64,000 nt of DNA from Dyadobacter sp. MSC1_007 (GTDB taxonomy: Bacteria > Bacteroidota > Bacteroidia > Cytophagales > Spirosomataceae): positions 62,001 through 126,000 of the forward strand of contig NZ_JAMOZL010000002.1 of assembly GCF_023667495.1 (NCBI RefSeq), given 5' to 3'. Positions 51,603-59,299 of the stretch are shown here, in pieces (the stretch's first letter is position 1; the number at the start of each line of letters is the position of its first letter). The notes under the pieces were generated by a model. The model ran no database searches and was not told where the DNA came from. It saw only the letters and a program-made list of their open reading frames with translations. The position numbers and the translations under genes are program-made.

Positions 51603-53987
51603 TTATTCACTCCGCAAACTTTCAACAGGATTTGTCAGAGCTGCCTTAATGCTTTGAAAACTGACTGTAAGCAGGGCAATTCCGACGGCTACCGCGCTTG
51701 CCAATATAAATACCCACCATTCGATGTTGATTTTGTAAGCGAAATCCTGCAACCAGCGGTTGGTGGCATACCAGGCGAGTGGGCTGGCGATTATTATGGC
51801 GACGATTACGAGTTTCAGGAAATCTTTGGAAAGCAGGGCAACGATGCCGGTCACACTGGCGCCGAGTACCTTTCGGATGCCGATTTCCTTCGCCCGTTGT
51901 TCGGCGGAGAATGTGACCAGACCGAATAATCCGAAGCAGGAAATTAATATGGCCAGAATCGAAAAGTAAAGAACTATCCTTCCGGTCCGCCGCTCCGTAA
52001 CGTACTGCATATTCAAGGCTTGATCAACAAACTGATAATTGACAGCCGTCTGTTTTTCGTATTTTTTGTAAGTGTTTTCTATGGCAGTGATAGCTTCGCG
52101 ACTCTGGTTCGGATAGGTTTTTACAAGCAGGTCATTAAAGCCGTCTTTGGGTTTGCTATATAACACAAACGGCTCGATAGCTGCATTCAATTTATGAAAG
52201 TGAAAATCCTTGATCACACCAACGATCTGCCCTTTGTATTCCCAAATTGTAAACATTTTTCCAAGCGCTTCTTTCGGTGTCCAACCCATTCGTTTAACAG
52301 CCGACTCGTTGACTATAAATGCAGATGCGGCGGTATCGGTGCTTATTTTGGGGTCAAAGTCGCGTCCTGCGATGAGGTGCATTCCAGTGGTTTTTAAATA
52401 GTCAGCATCGACATTTGCCAGGCCCATTAAAAAAGAATCGCCATCTTTCTGGCCTTCCCATTTGATGGAATGCGTGCCATTGTTTACATCGATCAGATTA
52501 TTGGTCGATAAGGTAACACTGGCGATGCTTTTTTCTTTTTGCAGATCTGTTTTGATGACCTCCGGATTATCCCGCAAATTGAACCGCATCTTGACGGAAA
52601 TGAGTTGGGATTTGTCAAATCCCAGGTTTTTGTTTTGTATAAACTTCATTTGTTGGAAAATGACAATCGTTCCGATAATCAGCATCACCGAAAGTGAAAA
52701 CTGCAAGACGACCAGTACCTGTCTGAGATTTACTCCCGCATTCGGAATGAATGCACCTTTTAATGCCTGGATCGGCTGGAACCTGGATAAATAGGCCGAT
52801 GGGACGGTTCCTGCAATGATGCCGATTACGAAGCCAAATGCCAAAATGAAGGAAACAAACCACGGATTTTGAAGCGGACTTTGGATGTGTTTGGATGCAA
52901 TTTCATTCAAAAACGGTATTGAAAAAGTCAGTAGAATGCAGGCAACAAAAAGGGCCAGGAAAGTCATGAGCATTGCTTCACTCAGAAACTGAGTTATTAA
53001 CTGGAATCGAACCGCGCCCACGGCTTTGCGTATGCCTACCTCGCCAGCCCGTTTAAGCGCACGCGCAGTTGATAAATTGATGAAATTAAAAACAGCAATC
53101 AGCAAAATAATCAGTCCAACCGCCACAAATACCCTGATGGTCGACATGCTGCTCGTCTTACTCCATTCGGTGTTGAAATCGAAGTCCGATTTTAAATAAA
53201 TATCAAGAAAAGGTTGCAGGTAAAATTGTGTTTTCGATGCCGGTACATATTGCTGATAGTAATTATAAAGTTTACGCTGAAGTGCATTTGGTGACGCGTC
53301 GGGACGGAGTTGAATATAGGTATGGTAATCGTTATTATTCCATTGGAATGATCGTTGTTCGGCTTCCCATATTTTCATCGGTAATAATACCTCAAACTGG
53401 ATATGAGAATTCTCGGGGCAGTTTTGTGCGATTCCGACCAGTTTCAGGTCCCGGTCATCGTTGAAATTGATCGCCTTCCCAATCAGGTCCGTTTCGCGCT
53501 GCCAGTCTGTTCCAAAAAACTTTTCAGCAACAGATTCCGTAATGACGATTTCGTTGGCATTGGCTAAAACCGATTTTGCGTCGCCCATCAGGAGCTTAAA
53601 ATTCATCATGGTAAAAAGGCCATTATCAGCGGCATAAGTATTGCCGGATTCGACGACGTTATTTTGAATTTTGAACATTCTGTTTCCCAGTCGTCTCAGG
53701 CGGCAAGTCTGCGAAATTTCTGGAAAATTGGCTTTTAACGCCGGTGCCAGCGGCCCCGGCGAAGTGGCGACATCATATACCACGCCACTGATATTCTGCT
53801 TTTCAACTACTCTGTAAATGTCCTTCCCATTTTGATGGAACCGGTCATAATTCAATTCATCCAGCACATAAAGACCGATTGTAATGCAGCATGTAAAGCC
53901 AACGGCCAAACCAAAAATGTTGATAACCGAATATGCCTTGCTTTTTAGAAGGTTTCGAAATGCGATTTTGAAGTAGTTCCGGATCAT
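51603..53987 (-). CDS. FtsX-like ABC transporter permease
   Basis: Orphan permease of 794 residues with the duplicated FtsX layout: MIRNYFKIAFRNLLKSKAYS, first helix LAVGFTCCITIGLYVL, first FtsX unit near 290 (LIAVFNFINLSTARALKRAG, VGIRKAVGAVR), and second unit near 685 (SCFGLFGLVTFSAEQRAKEI, IRKVLGASV). It ends NPVESLRSE. An in-frame TTG two codons upstream (53993) is possible, but ATG 53987 matches its paralogues. A 35-bp palindrome and a TGGCA element lie upstream, as for the permease at 1790. Unlike the gene at 1-1176 there is no prefix domain and no PadR gene. Confidence 0.95.
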   Translation of the reverse strand: MIRNYFKIAFRNLLKSKAYSVINIFGLAVGFTCCITIGLYVLDELNYDRFHQNGKDIYRVVEKQNISGVVYDVATSPGPLAPALKANFPEISQTCRLRRLGNRMFKIQNNVVESGNTYAADNGLFTMMNFKLLMGDAKSVLANANEIVITESVAEKFFGTDWQRETDLIGKAINFNDDRDLKLVGIAQNCPENSHIQFEVLLPMKIWEAEQRSFQWNNNDYHTYIQLRPDASPNALQRKLYNYYQQYVPASKTQFYLQPFLDIYLKSDFDFNTEWSKTSSMSTIRVFVAVGLIILLIAVFNFINLSTARALKRAGEVGIRKAVGAVRFQLITQFLSEAMLMTFLALFVACILLTFSIPFLNEIASKHIQSPLQNPWFVSFILAFGFVIGIIAGTVPSAYLSRFQPIQALKGAFIPNAGVNLRQVLVVLQFSLSVMLIIGTIVIFQQMKFIQNKNLGFDKSQLISVKMRFNLRDNPEVIKTDLQKEKSIASVTLSTNNLIDVNNGTHSIKWEGQKDGDSFLMGLANVDADYLKTTGMHLIAGRDFDPKISTDTAASAFIVNESAVKRMGWTPKEALGKMFTIWEYKGQIVGVIKDFHFHKLNAAIEPFVLYSKPKDGFNDLLVKTYPNQSREAITAIENTYKKYEKQTAVNYQFVDQALNMQYVTERRTGRIVLYFSILAILISCFGLFGLVTFSAEQRAKEIGIRKVLGASVTGIVALLSKDFLKLVIVAIIIASPLAWYATNRWLQDFAYKINIEWWVFILASAVAVGIALLTVSFQSIKAALTNPVESLRSE

Positions 53988-54029
53988 GACCAATAGGATG
54001 CTTGAAGGTTTTTTCCTTCACCTGCTGGT

Positions 54030-54044
54030 ATAAACGTCTTGCCA
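54030..54044 (-). promoter_or_regulatory. Sigma-54-like promoter element
   Basis: On the minus strand TGGCAA, 5 bp, TTAT, 43 bp before the permease start. It is weaker at -12 than the consensus, and is listed because it recurs in the same position relative to the palindrome as at 1703. Confidence 0.35.
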
Positions 54045-54096
54045 GCTATTGAATCGCCCCCAGAACAACAGAAAGCAGGAGAAGTGCCGTTCAGGT

Positions 54097-54131
54097 GTCC
54101 ATAACCGGACAGCTAATGTTCCGAAATGGAC
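54097..54131. promoter_or_regulatory. Palindromic operator/enhancer upstream of FtsX permease
   Basis: A 35-bp palindrome: GTCCATAACCGGACA (54097-54111) and, inverted, TGTTCCGAAATGGAC (54117-54131), spaced 5 bp. The outer six bases and the inner ACA/TGT match exactly. It is the same design as 1626-1661 and lies 53 bp beyond the promoter-like element. It also sits just before the surviving part of the broken adhesin-like gene. Confidence 0.6.
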
Positions 54132-54138
54132 GCTTACA

Positions 54139-54904
54139 CCCAAGGCCGGATTGCATGTTGCCGATAGCAGTGTTCTTTTCTCTGCTACCGGGGACGTTGC
54201 CATAAGTCCTTCCGGCATTCCGGCAACAGGCCCGGGACGGCGCATGATGTGGTATGCGGATAAAGCCGCGTTCCGCGTGGGGTATGTTGGTGGGTTTTCG
54301 GATACCTATTGGAATGACAATAATCAGTTGCATTGGGTAATTATGATACTGCTTCTGCCGACGGGGCAATGGCGTTCAACGGCACTGCTTCCGCCGTCGG
54401 CGCAATAGCATTAGGTAGTGGTGCACAAGCGACCAGGGATGATGCGCTGTCTATGGGCCCCTCATCGATAGCGGGCGGCCTGGCGTCGATCACGCTCGGG
54501 CCGTCTGTTGCCAGCGGTAGTTTTGCCATCGCCATCGGTTTACACAGGGCCAGAGGGTAATTTTCGATGGCGTTAGGGAAAAATGCGAGTGCCCGCCATC
54601 ATGGTGCCTGCATAATTAGCGACGCGAGCGCGAGTTTCAGTTCCGACATATCAGGCCGATGGCGCAGGACTTCTACGCTGCATTCGGTGCTGAGGGGATC
54701 GGCAGCGACACGACCATCAATTCCTCCGACATCGACGGTGTAAATATGGCCGCCATCCAGGCACTCGAAAAGCGGACCAGGGCCTTGCAGGAAGAAAACG
54801 ATCAATTAAAAGCCAGGCTCGCAACGATGGACGCAAAAGTAGCCGCCATTGAAAAATTGGTAATGGGTATGCCACTGAAAGAAGAGGTAAGGGTTTCGCG
54901 GTAG
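54139..54904 (+). pseudogene. Remnant of a fibre/adhesin-like surface protein with YadA-type head repeats
   Basis: Coding traces run through three frames. Frame one from 54139 reads PKAGLHVADSSVLFSATGDV up to about 54330. Frame two from 54333 has YadA-head-like repeats (GAMAFNGTASAVGAIALGSG, then PSVASGSFAIAIG). It hits TAA at 54558-54560 and continues in the same frame with FSMALGKNASARHHGACIIS. Frame three from 54659 holds the end MAQDFYAAFGAEGIGSDTTI and a coiled coil (QALEKRTRALQEENDQLKAR). At least two frameshifts, one nonsense codon, an internal deletion before 54659 and a missing 5' end make it a pseudogene. Intact relatives in Cytophagales are large secreted tail-fibre-like proteins. 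Confidence 0.8.
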
Positions 54905-54919
54905 GGTTGGGATTGGGGC

Positions 54920-54968
54920 GAAAGCAGAAGAGGCAACCAGCCAATCGCCGGTTGCCCCTTCTGCTTTC
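54920..54968. terminator. Long bidirectional hairpin terminator
   Basis: GAAAGCAGAAG and GGCAACC pair with GGTTGCC and CTTCTGCTTTC around a short loop, with one mismatch between the two helices. It follows the broken adhesin gene and overlaps the stop codon of the small minus-strand gene. Confidence 0.7.
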
Positions 54969-55174
54969 TATTCCGATTGACTCTCAGGCTCATATTCCCA
55001 GCCAACTATATCGTCATCCGGGAAAAATGACTGCTCTTCCATAGGCATTTCGGTTTCGGTAATTTCCCGGAAGCCCTCCTTTTTCCTGTAAATGCCTCTC
55101 CGCCGGATGCCTTGCAGGTCCGTGAAAATGACCGATGATCCGTCTACCGGAAAGTCTTTGCCTTCTTTTGCCAT
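54968..55174 (-). CDS. Small hypothetical acidic protein
   Basis: A 68-residue soluble protein (MAKEGKDFPVDGSSVIFTDL, ending DDDIVGWEYEPESQSE). It has an N-terminal beta-like half with a basic patch (GIRRRGIYRKKEGF) and a strongly acidic C-terminus. No family is recognised. It ends exactly at a hairpin terminator, and its composition is protein-like, which argues for a real gene. It is separated from the glyoxalase pair upstream by 46 bp and could be the third gene of that transcript. Confidence 0.55.
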   Translation of the reverse strand: MAKEGKDFPVDGSSVIFTDLQGIRRRGIYRKKEGFREITETEMPMEEQSFFPDDDIVGWEYEPESQSE

Positions 55175-55220
55175 GATTTCTCAGTTTTGTATGATCGGTT
55201 GGATCACACAAAATCTGTTC

Positions 55221-55583
55221 CTACCACTGCTGAATGACCACGCCCAACTGTTTATCCATGACCGCAAATTCTTTTGCTCCCCACGGCCGGAGCGTAACCT
55301 TACTAAGGTTCGGATGAAGGAATTCCGGATAAGTCGACGCAATTTGTTGATAAACCGATTCAATATCCTCAGTTACCAGCCTGAATTCAGGATTGTGTTC
55401 TTTCGCCAGTCCTGCATTTTCGAACAGATTGATACGTAACCCGTCTTTTTCAATCACGCAAAATGGTCTGATGGTTTTCAGTTCGTCATGCGTGATAGTG
55501 AATTCAAGACAGTCAACAAATAGCTTCAGACCATCGTAGATGTCTACATAAAATACGTTCGGGACTAGTTTTGTGAATTTCAT
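55221..55583 (-). CDS. Glyoxalase/bleomycin-resistance (VOC) superfamily protein
   Basis: A 120-residue VOC-fold protein (MKFTKLVPNVFYVDIYDGLK, ending GAKEFAVMDKQLGVVIQQW). The two beta-alpha-beta-beta-beta modules are recognisable, but metal-ligand residues cannot be assigned with confidence. The ATG at 55583 overlaps the stop of the preceding gene in an ATGA arrangement, which shows translational coupling. Longer in-frame starts up to 55655 lie inside that gene and are rejected. The two VOC proteins may form a heterodimer. Confidence 0.88.
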   Translation of the reverse strand: MKFTKLVPNVFYVDIYDGLKLFVDCLEFTITHDELKTIRPFCVIEKDGLRINLFENAGLAKEHNPEFRLVTEDIESVYQQIASTYPEFLHPNLSKVTLRPWGAKEFAVMDKQLGVVIQQW

Positions 55584-55951
55584 GATTTCGCAGTAAAGGT
55601 TCCGATATGCCATAATATGCCGCAGGGGTCGTGCACGAAACATTCGCTGCCCCAATGCTCTACACGGATCGGTCCAAGACGCACATTCTTGTATTTAGCC
55701 GGTAGATCGAGCGCTACCAGCTTTTCCCAAAAGGTGTGTACATCTTCGACTTCAAGAAAAAGCATGGTGTTGTCGATCCAATCACGGACATATGCATCTT
55801 GCAGATAAAAACCAAAATTGCCGGTCTTGAAAAGGGACATATCCGGTGATATAACCACTTCCTCAAACCCAAAATCACGGTAGAAACTTCTGGAAACGTC
55901 AAAATCGGCTGATCCGATGAATGGCCTGATTGATAATGCTTTATGCTCCAT
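55580..55951 (-). CDS. Bleomycin-resistance-like (VOC) protein
   Basis: A 123-residue VOC protein with the bleomycin-resistance layout: SIRPFIGSADFDVSRSFYRD, FGFEEVVISPDMSLFKTGNF, FLQ-like FYLQDAYVRDWIDNTMLF, and the end WGSECFVHDPCGILWHIG. Relatives bind hydrophobic drugs or act in aldehyde detoxification. It is first of the coupled VOC pair. A perfect TTGAT-N4-ATCAA site centred 62 bp upstream of its start suggests control by a Crp/Fnr-type activator, most simply the regulator encoded next door. Confidence 0.92.
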   Translation of the reverse strand: MEHKALSIRPFIGSADFDVSRSFYRDFGFEEVVISPDMSLFKTGNFGFYLQDAYVRDWIDNTMLFLEVEDVHTFWEKLVALDLPAKYKNVRLGPIRVEHWGSECFVHDPCGILWHIGTFTAKS

Positions 55952-56006
55952 ATTTTTAAATGCAGTTTATGAAAGCAAAAATAGGACATTGAACTGAGCC
56001 GTCCGC

Positions 56007-56020
56007 TTGATTGAAATCAA
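56007..56020. promoter_or_regulatory. FNR-type box
   Basis: TTGATTGAAATCAA, a perfect TTGAT-N4-ATCAA palindrome, extended to CTTGATT/AATCAAG. It overlaps the stop codon of the Crp/Fnr gene and lies upstream of the VOC pair. A site at -41.5 would place the transcript start near 55972, about 21 bp before the ATG. Confidence 0.65.
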
Positions 56021-56583
56021 GAAAGGTCACCATTAGCAATTTGCTTCCTGACCCTGCTGAGTGTTTCAGGAGTGATTTTGAGGTAAGATGAAATCATTTT
56101 CAAAGGAAACGTCTGCACAAGCCGCGGTCGGTGACTGAGGATGGAATTGTACTTTTGGGACGGGCTCATAGACTGATCAAAAAATTGCATTCTCGCAATT
56201 GCGCCTTCCAAAACCCGGTTCAGCTGCATAAATGTGGTCGATTTCCCGGTAAGGTAATGCACCATTTCCAGGCTGATTTCCAGAACATCACTATCGGTAA
56301 AAGCCTCAATGCAAACTTCGGACGGACGTTGGGTGATCAGACTTTCATAATTGAGAAACCAGTCATTTTCGATGTGAAGATCAATGATATTGTGCTCAGC
56401 ATCCTCGACGGGTCGGTATTGATAGGCGGATCCATTTAAAAGGTAATAGATCGAATTCGCCACTTCGCCCTTGCGGAGCAGTAAAGCGTGCTTATCCACT
56501 TTGCGCACTTGAATGGCCCTCTCGAACAGTCGGACGTCGTCATCCGTATAATTCCCAGTCGACCGCAATATCTCTGAATACAT
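56017..56583 (-). CDS. Crp/Fnr family transcriptional regulator
   Basis: A 188-residue regulator. Residues about 15-120 form a cyclic-nucleotide-binding-like barrel (KHALLLRKGEVANSIYYLLN, DLHIENDWFLNYESLITQRP), and the C-terminal HTH is at about 140-185. There is no N-terminal Cys cluster, so it is not an iron-sulfur FNR. The recognition helix ITPETLSRVRKQ carries E-x-x-S-R, the pattern that in FNR reads TTGAT. A perfect TTGAT-N4-ATCAA site overlaps its own stop codon, in front of the glyoxalase pair. The signal is unknown. Confidence 0.93.
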   Translation of the reverse strand: MYSEILRSTGNYTDDDVRLFERAIQVRKVDKHALLLRKGEVANSIYYLLNGSAYQYRPVEDAEHNIIDLHIENDWFLNYESLITQRPSEVCIEAFTDSDVLEISLEMVHYLTGKSTTFMQLNRVLEGAIARMQFFDQSMSPSQKYNSILSHRPRLVQTFPLKMISSYLKITPETLSRVRKQIANGDLS

Positions 56584-56655
56584 AGGTTTTTGAATTTGTT
56601 TTAAATAAGTCGCCGTAGACTGATCCCGGGCGCCATGTCGCTATGTTTAAGCTAA

Positions 56656-56751
56656 TATGCGCATCACAATATTAAGGGCAATGCGAGTCAAAATCTACCG
56701 CGGGAAGCACGGCAGGCATTTGCAGAAGCAATGACGGAAGTGCTTGACTAA
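56656..56751 (+). pseudogene. Possible gene remnant (C-terminal fragment)
   Basis: A 31-codon open stretch before TAA at 56749-56751 has protein-like composition (NASQNLPREARQAFAEAMTE, then VLD), with no start codon and a stop just upstream. It looks like the last helix of a deleted enzyme. It fills part of the 298-bp gap between the Crp/Fnr gene and the toxin-like gene; nothing else is visible there. Confidence 0.25.
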
Positions 56752-56881
56752 ATTAAGATGTTACCGTTTAGTAAACGTCAGGAACGTATGGAAAAGTTAG
56801 GTTGATAAAGGGTGAAACGTTGTGCGAAATTGCTTTCGTGGCTATCGCCGCGAACCCTTTTCTCATTGAAATTGACTAAAA

Positions 56882-57400
56882 ATGCCAGAGATAAGCGTTT
56901 TCCAAGCTCAGGAATACAGAGATCAACATTTGAGCTTTCCGGTCCTGGCCGAAGGATATCAACAGTGGTTTGGAGACGGATACTATTTTTGGGAAGACAT
57001 CGGCTTTGCTCATTGGTGGGGAGAGGAAAAGAAGATTAGCCAAAAGAATCGAATCAACAGGTATTGCATATATGAGGCGAAGCTAGAATTCTCGCCCGAT
57101 GAAGTGATCGACACTGTATTCAATGAAGAAGATTACAGTCAATTCATAAAAGTTGTCGAAAAATTTGCTGGAAAGTTTAATGAGGCCTACGGAAAAAGGC
57201 CTAGCTTGTTCGAGTTTAATGAATTCATAAGCGACAACAACATTTGGACTGATATTTGTGTTATACGGTTTCAGGACTTACCCGGAACCAACAGAGTGCT
57301 CTCAGTGTCAGGATTTCCCTATAAAAAAAGAATCCAACTTCGGGTGAATGACCCTAATCGGATTTCGAGCTTTACACACGTTTTTAATAGTGACAAATAA
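56882..57400 (+). CDS. Hypothetical protein, possibly ADP-ribosyltransferase-like toxin
   Basis: A 172-residue soluble protein of no firmly recognised family. The N-terminal part has FPVLAEGYQQWFGDGYYFWE, then DIGFAHWWGEEK. A G-x-G-Y/F-Y-F segment followed by an AxxW helix is reminiscent of the NAD-binding core of small ART-fold toxins (DUF3990-like), but no complete catalytic triad can be assigned. The rest includes YCIYEAKLEFSPDEVIDTVF and a basic C-terminus. The codons look AT-richer than in neighbouring genes, which hints at transfer. It is followed after 26 bp by a 70-residue gene, a toxin-antitoxin-like arrangement. Confidence 0.7.
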   Translation: MPEISVFQAQEYRDQHLSFPVLAEGYQQWFGDGYYFWEDIGFAHWWGEEKKISQKNRINRYCIYEAKLEFSPDEVIDTVFNEEDYSQFIKVVEKFAGKFNEAYGKRPSLFEFNEFISDNNIWTDICVIRFQDLPGTNRVLSVSGFPYKKRIQLRVNDPNRISSFTHVFNSDK

Positions 57401-57426
57401 GGTAAGTGGCTCTTCAATAGATCATT

Positions 57427-57639
57427 ATGGCTAACTGGGATAAATTAAACAAAGAATTTGATGCCTTAATTGATGGCATGTCTCAAGAAGACTGGAAGCG
57501 TTGGGATGCCAATCGGACAGCCAAACGCGAATTTCGGAAGGAAACGATGCTGTTAAAGGCTAAAATTCGTGAGCGCGTACTCAATTCTCAGACTTTTGTT
57601 AGCGCCGAGTTAAAAACTGGTACAAGTAAGGTTTCCTAA
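57427..57639 (+). CDS. Small helical protein, possible antitoxin of the upstream gene
   Basis: A 70-residue highly charged protein (MANWDKLNKEFDALIDGMSQ, EDWKRWDANRTAKREFRKE), predicted almost all helical with no membrane segment. It is 26 bp after the 172-residue gene on the same strand. Size, charge and order fit a partner or antitoxin binding the upstream product. No DNA-binding motif is evident. It could also be an unrelated small gene. Confidence 0.6.
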   Translation: MANWDKLNKEFDALIDGMSQEDWKRWDANRTAKREFRKETMLLKAKIRERVLNSQTFVSAELKTGTSKVS

Positions 57640-57724
57640 ACGACATTGATAAAGAAGAGGGGGCATAATATTCCGCAAGACCAATGAAGCGATTGACAGC
57701 TTTTGTTGTATAACTGCTAGTTAT

Positions 57725-57982
57725 TCAGACCTCTATCAACTCAATAACAGCCTCCACCAAACTCTCATTTACCGCAACTTCACAGGAAAGTACATTCCTG
57801 CCATTAATCCGGACCATACACGTCCCGCAGCCACCCATTCCCGAGCACAAGCCAAAGCCCGATACTGGTAATGTGTCCACTATCAGGCTCATGAGCGAGT
57901 AATATTGCGTGGGCGTTGTTGCTACCCGGTATTGCTGCCCGTTGAAAATCAGTGTAAAAGATATTTGGCCCTTCTCGGTCAC
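57725..57982 (-). CDS. (2Fe-2S)-binding protein
   Basis: An 85-residue ferredoxin-like protein with the plant-type cluster ligands in LCSGMGGCGTCMVRINGRNV and LSCEVAV (C-x5-C-x2-C, then a fourth Cys about 12 residues on). The fold matches the N-terminal half of molybdenum hydroxylase small subunits, but the second helical 2Fe-2S domain is absent and no large subunit lies nearby. It probably shuttles electrons for an unlinked partner. It is 53 bp downstream of the GlxA-type regulator, with a perfect 14-bp palindrome between them. Confidence 0.88.
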   Translation of the reverse strand: MTEKGQISFTLIFNGQQYRVATTPTQYYSLMSLIVDTLPVSGFGLCSGMGGCGTCMVRINGRNVLSCEVAVNESLVEAVIELIEV

Positions 57983-58008
57983 AGTGCGGTTAAATAGGAG
58001 TGTGTTTT

Positions 58009-58022
58009 GTTTAAATTTAAAC
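58009..58022. promoter_or_regulatory. 14-bp perfect AT-rich palindrome
   Basis: GTTTAAATTTAAAC lies 27 bp before the 2Fe-2S start codon and 14 bp after the regulator stop, flanked by TTTT and CCAAAA. Position and symmetry suggest an operator, possibly for the adjacent GlxA-type regulator. Low complexity keeps confidence modest. Confidence 0.35.
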
Positions 58023-58035
58023 CCAAAAACCTCCC

Positions 58036-59031
58036 TTAATACCCCGGCGCTGTCTCTTTGTTATACTTGCTCTTATATTCCAAAGGTGACATTCCGGTGC
58101 TCTTTCTGAACATTTCCCTGAACGCCTTCACGTCTGAATACCCCACTTCATACATGACCTCGTTGATTGTTTTGCGGGTGTTTTCGAAATTCTTTTTCGC
58201 CCATTCGGCTTTTACGCGCTGGGCATATTCTGCCGGTGTGTTGCCTGTGGCTTTGATAAACCTTCGGTCGAAGTTCCGTCTGCCCACGGCAAACCTGGTC
58301 GAAAGATCTTCAACTGAAATTTTCTCATCGGGCTTGCTTTCAATGTAAGCCTGCGCCTTTTTTACGATTTCATCATTATGCAGTTTCTGACCGGTGAATA
58401 TGATAAATGCCGATTGGCTTGACCGGTCGATTTCGACCTGGAAGATTTTGGAACAATAAATGGCCGTTTGCCTGTCGTAGTATTTTTCGATCAGGTAAAT
58501 GATCAGGTTGAGGAAAGAATAGCCGCCGCCATTGGTATAAATACCGTTTTCGTCTGTGATCAGCCTTTCCTGCTGCAAGCTAACTTTGGGAAATTCGTTT
58601 CTGAACTTTTCCGCAACGCGCCAGTGCGTAGAGCAACTTTTCCCGTCCAGCAACCCGGCTGCGGCCAGCATGAATGCACCCGTGCACATACTGGCGATCT
58701 CCGCCCCATGTTTGTATTGCTTCACGATCCAGTCGGTCAGCAAGTCGTTTTCTTTGGAGGAAGTTTGATAATTATTGACCAGTGAGGGGACAAGAATCAG
58801 GTTCGTTTTACTGACGGTTGAAATGGTAGAACGCGATCTCACCGCGAGCATGCCATTATGGAACTCCGTCTCTTCCGAGACGCCAGCTAATTCGACTTTA
58901 AACAATGCCTCCTTGCCGTTTTCAATCCAAAGCTGATTGGCCGCTGCGAACATTTCATATGCGCCCACGATGCAGGCAACAGTGCTTAACGAGTTTTGGC
59001 CGTCAGGCACAATGATAGTAAGATGCTTCAT
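58036..59031 (-). CDS. GlxA family regulator (DJ-1/PfpI domain plus AraC HTH)
   Basis: A 331-residue regulator. Residues about 1-200 are a DJ-1/PfpI amidase-like domain (MKHLTIIVPDGQNSLSTVAC) with the nucleophile-elbow Cys in EIASMCTGAFMLAAAGLLDG and the following CSTHWRVAEKFR. Residues about 225-325 are an AraC-type double HTH (ISVEDLSTRFAVGRRNFDRR, EVGYSDVKAFREMFRKSTGM). The start at ATG 59031 is used; a TTG five codons upstream is in frame. The 2Fe-2S gene follows on the same strand. The family controls small-molecule catabolism; the ligand here is unknown. Confidence 0.93.
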   Translation of the reverse strand: MKHLTIIVPDGQNSLSTVACIVGAYEMFAAANQLWIENGKEALFKVELAGVSEETEFHNGMLAVRSRSTISTVSKTNLILVPSLVNNYQTSSKENDLLTDWIVKQYKHGAEIASMCTGAFMLAAAGLLDGKSCSTHWRVAEKFRNEFPKVSLQQERLITDENGIYTNGGGYSFLNLIIYLIEKYYDRQTAIYCSKIFQVEIDRSSQSAFIIFTGQKLHNDEIVKKAQAYIESKPDEKISVEDLSTRFAVGRRNFDRRFIKATGNTPAEYAQRVKAEWAKKNFENTRKTINEVMYEVGYSDVKAFREMFRKSTGMSPLEYKSKYNKETAPGY

Positions 59032-59043
59032 CACTTTTTTCTC

Positions 59044-59051
59044 CAAATATA
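59044..59051 (-). promoter_or_regulatory. Possible -7 promoter element for the GlxA-type gene
   Basis: The minus strand reads TATATTTG, matching TAnnTTTG, with TTTG about 20 bp upstream. It lies only 12 bp before the ATG, which would give a very short leader, so it is tentative. Confidence 0.3.
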
Positions 59052-59244
59052 ATAATTTGTATTGTCCAAATAAGCCCGCAAGAAAGACTATTTCTCAGTC
59101 TTTTAAAGTTGTATATGGATATTGCTTTGCCGGACTGCTCGTTATAGTGCGAGCAGAAGAGTTTTAAAGTGTTAAAGAAGTGCTAATGAATGTCGTGCTG
59201 ACCGTCATATTCCATTCTGGCTTTCTTAATTGGTGCAGAAAATG

Positions 59245-59277
59245 TAACTAATCCGTATATTACTGTAAAATTAGTTA
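59245..59277. promoter_or_regulatory. Inverted repeat upstream of the hybrid kinase
   Basis: TAACTAAT (59245-59252) is exactly mirrored by ATTAGTTA (59270-59277), 22 bp before the kinase ATG. It could be an operator or a 5'-leader stem that hides the start. The evidence is symmetry and position only. Confidence 0.3.
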
Positions 59278-59299
59278 GTCTTCCGCTCATTGCTAAGGT

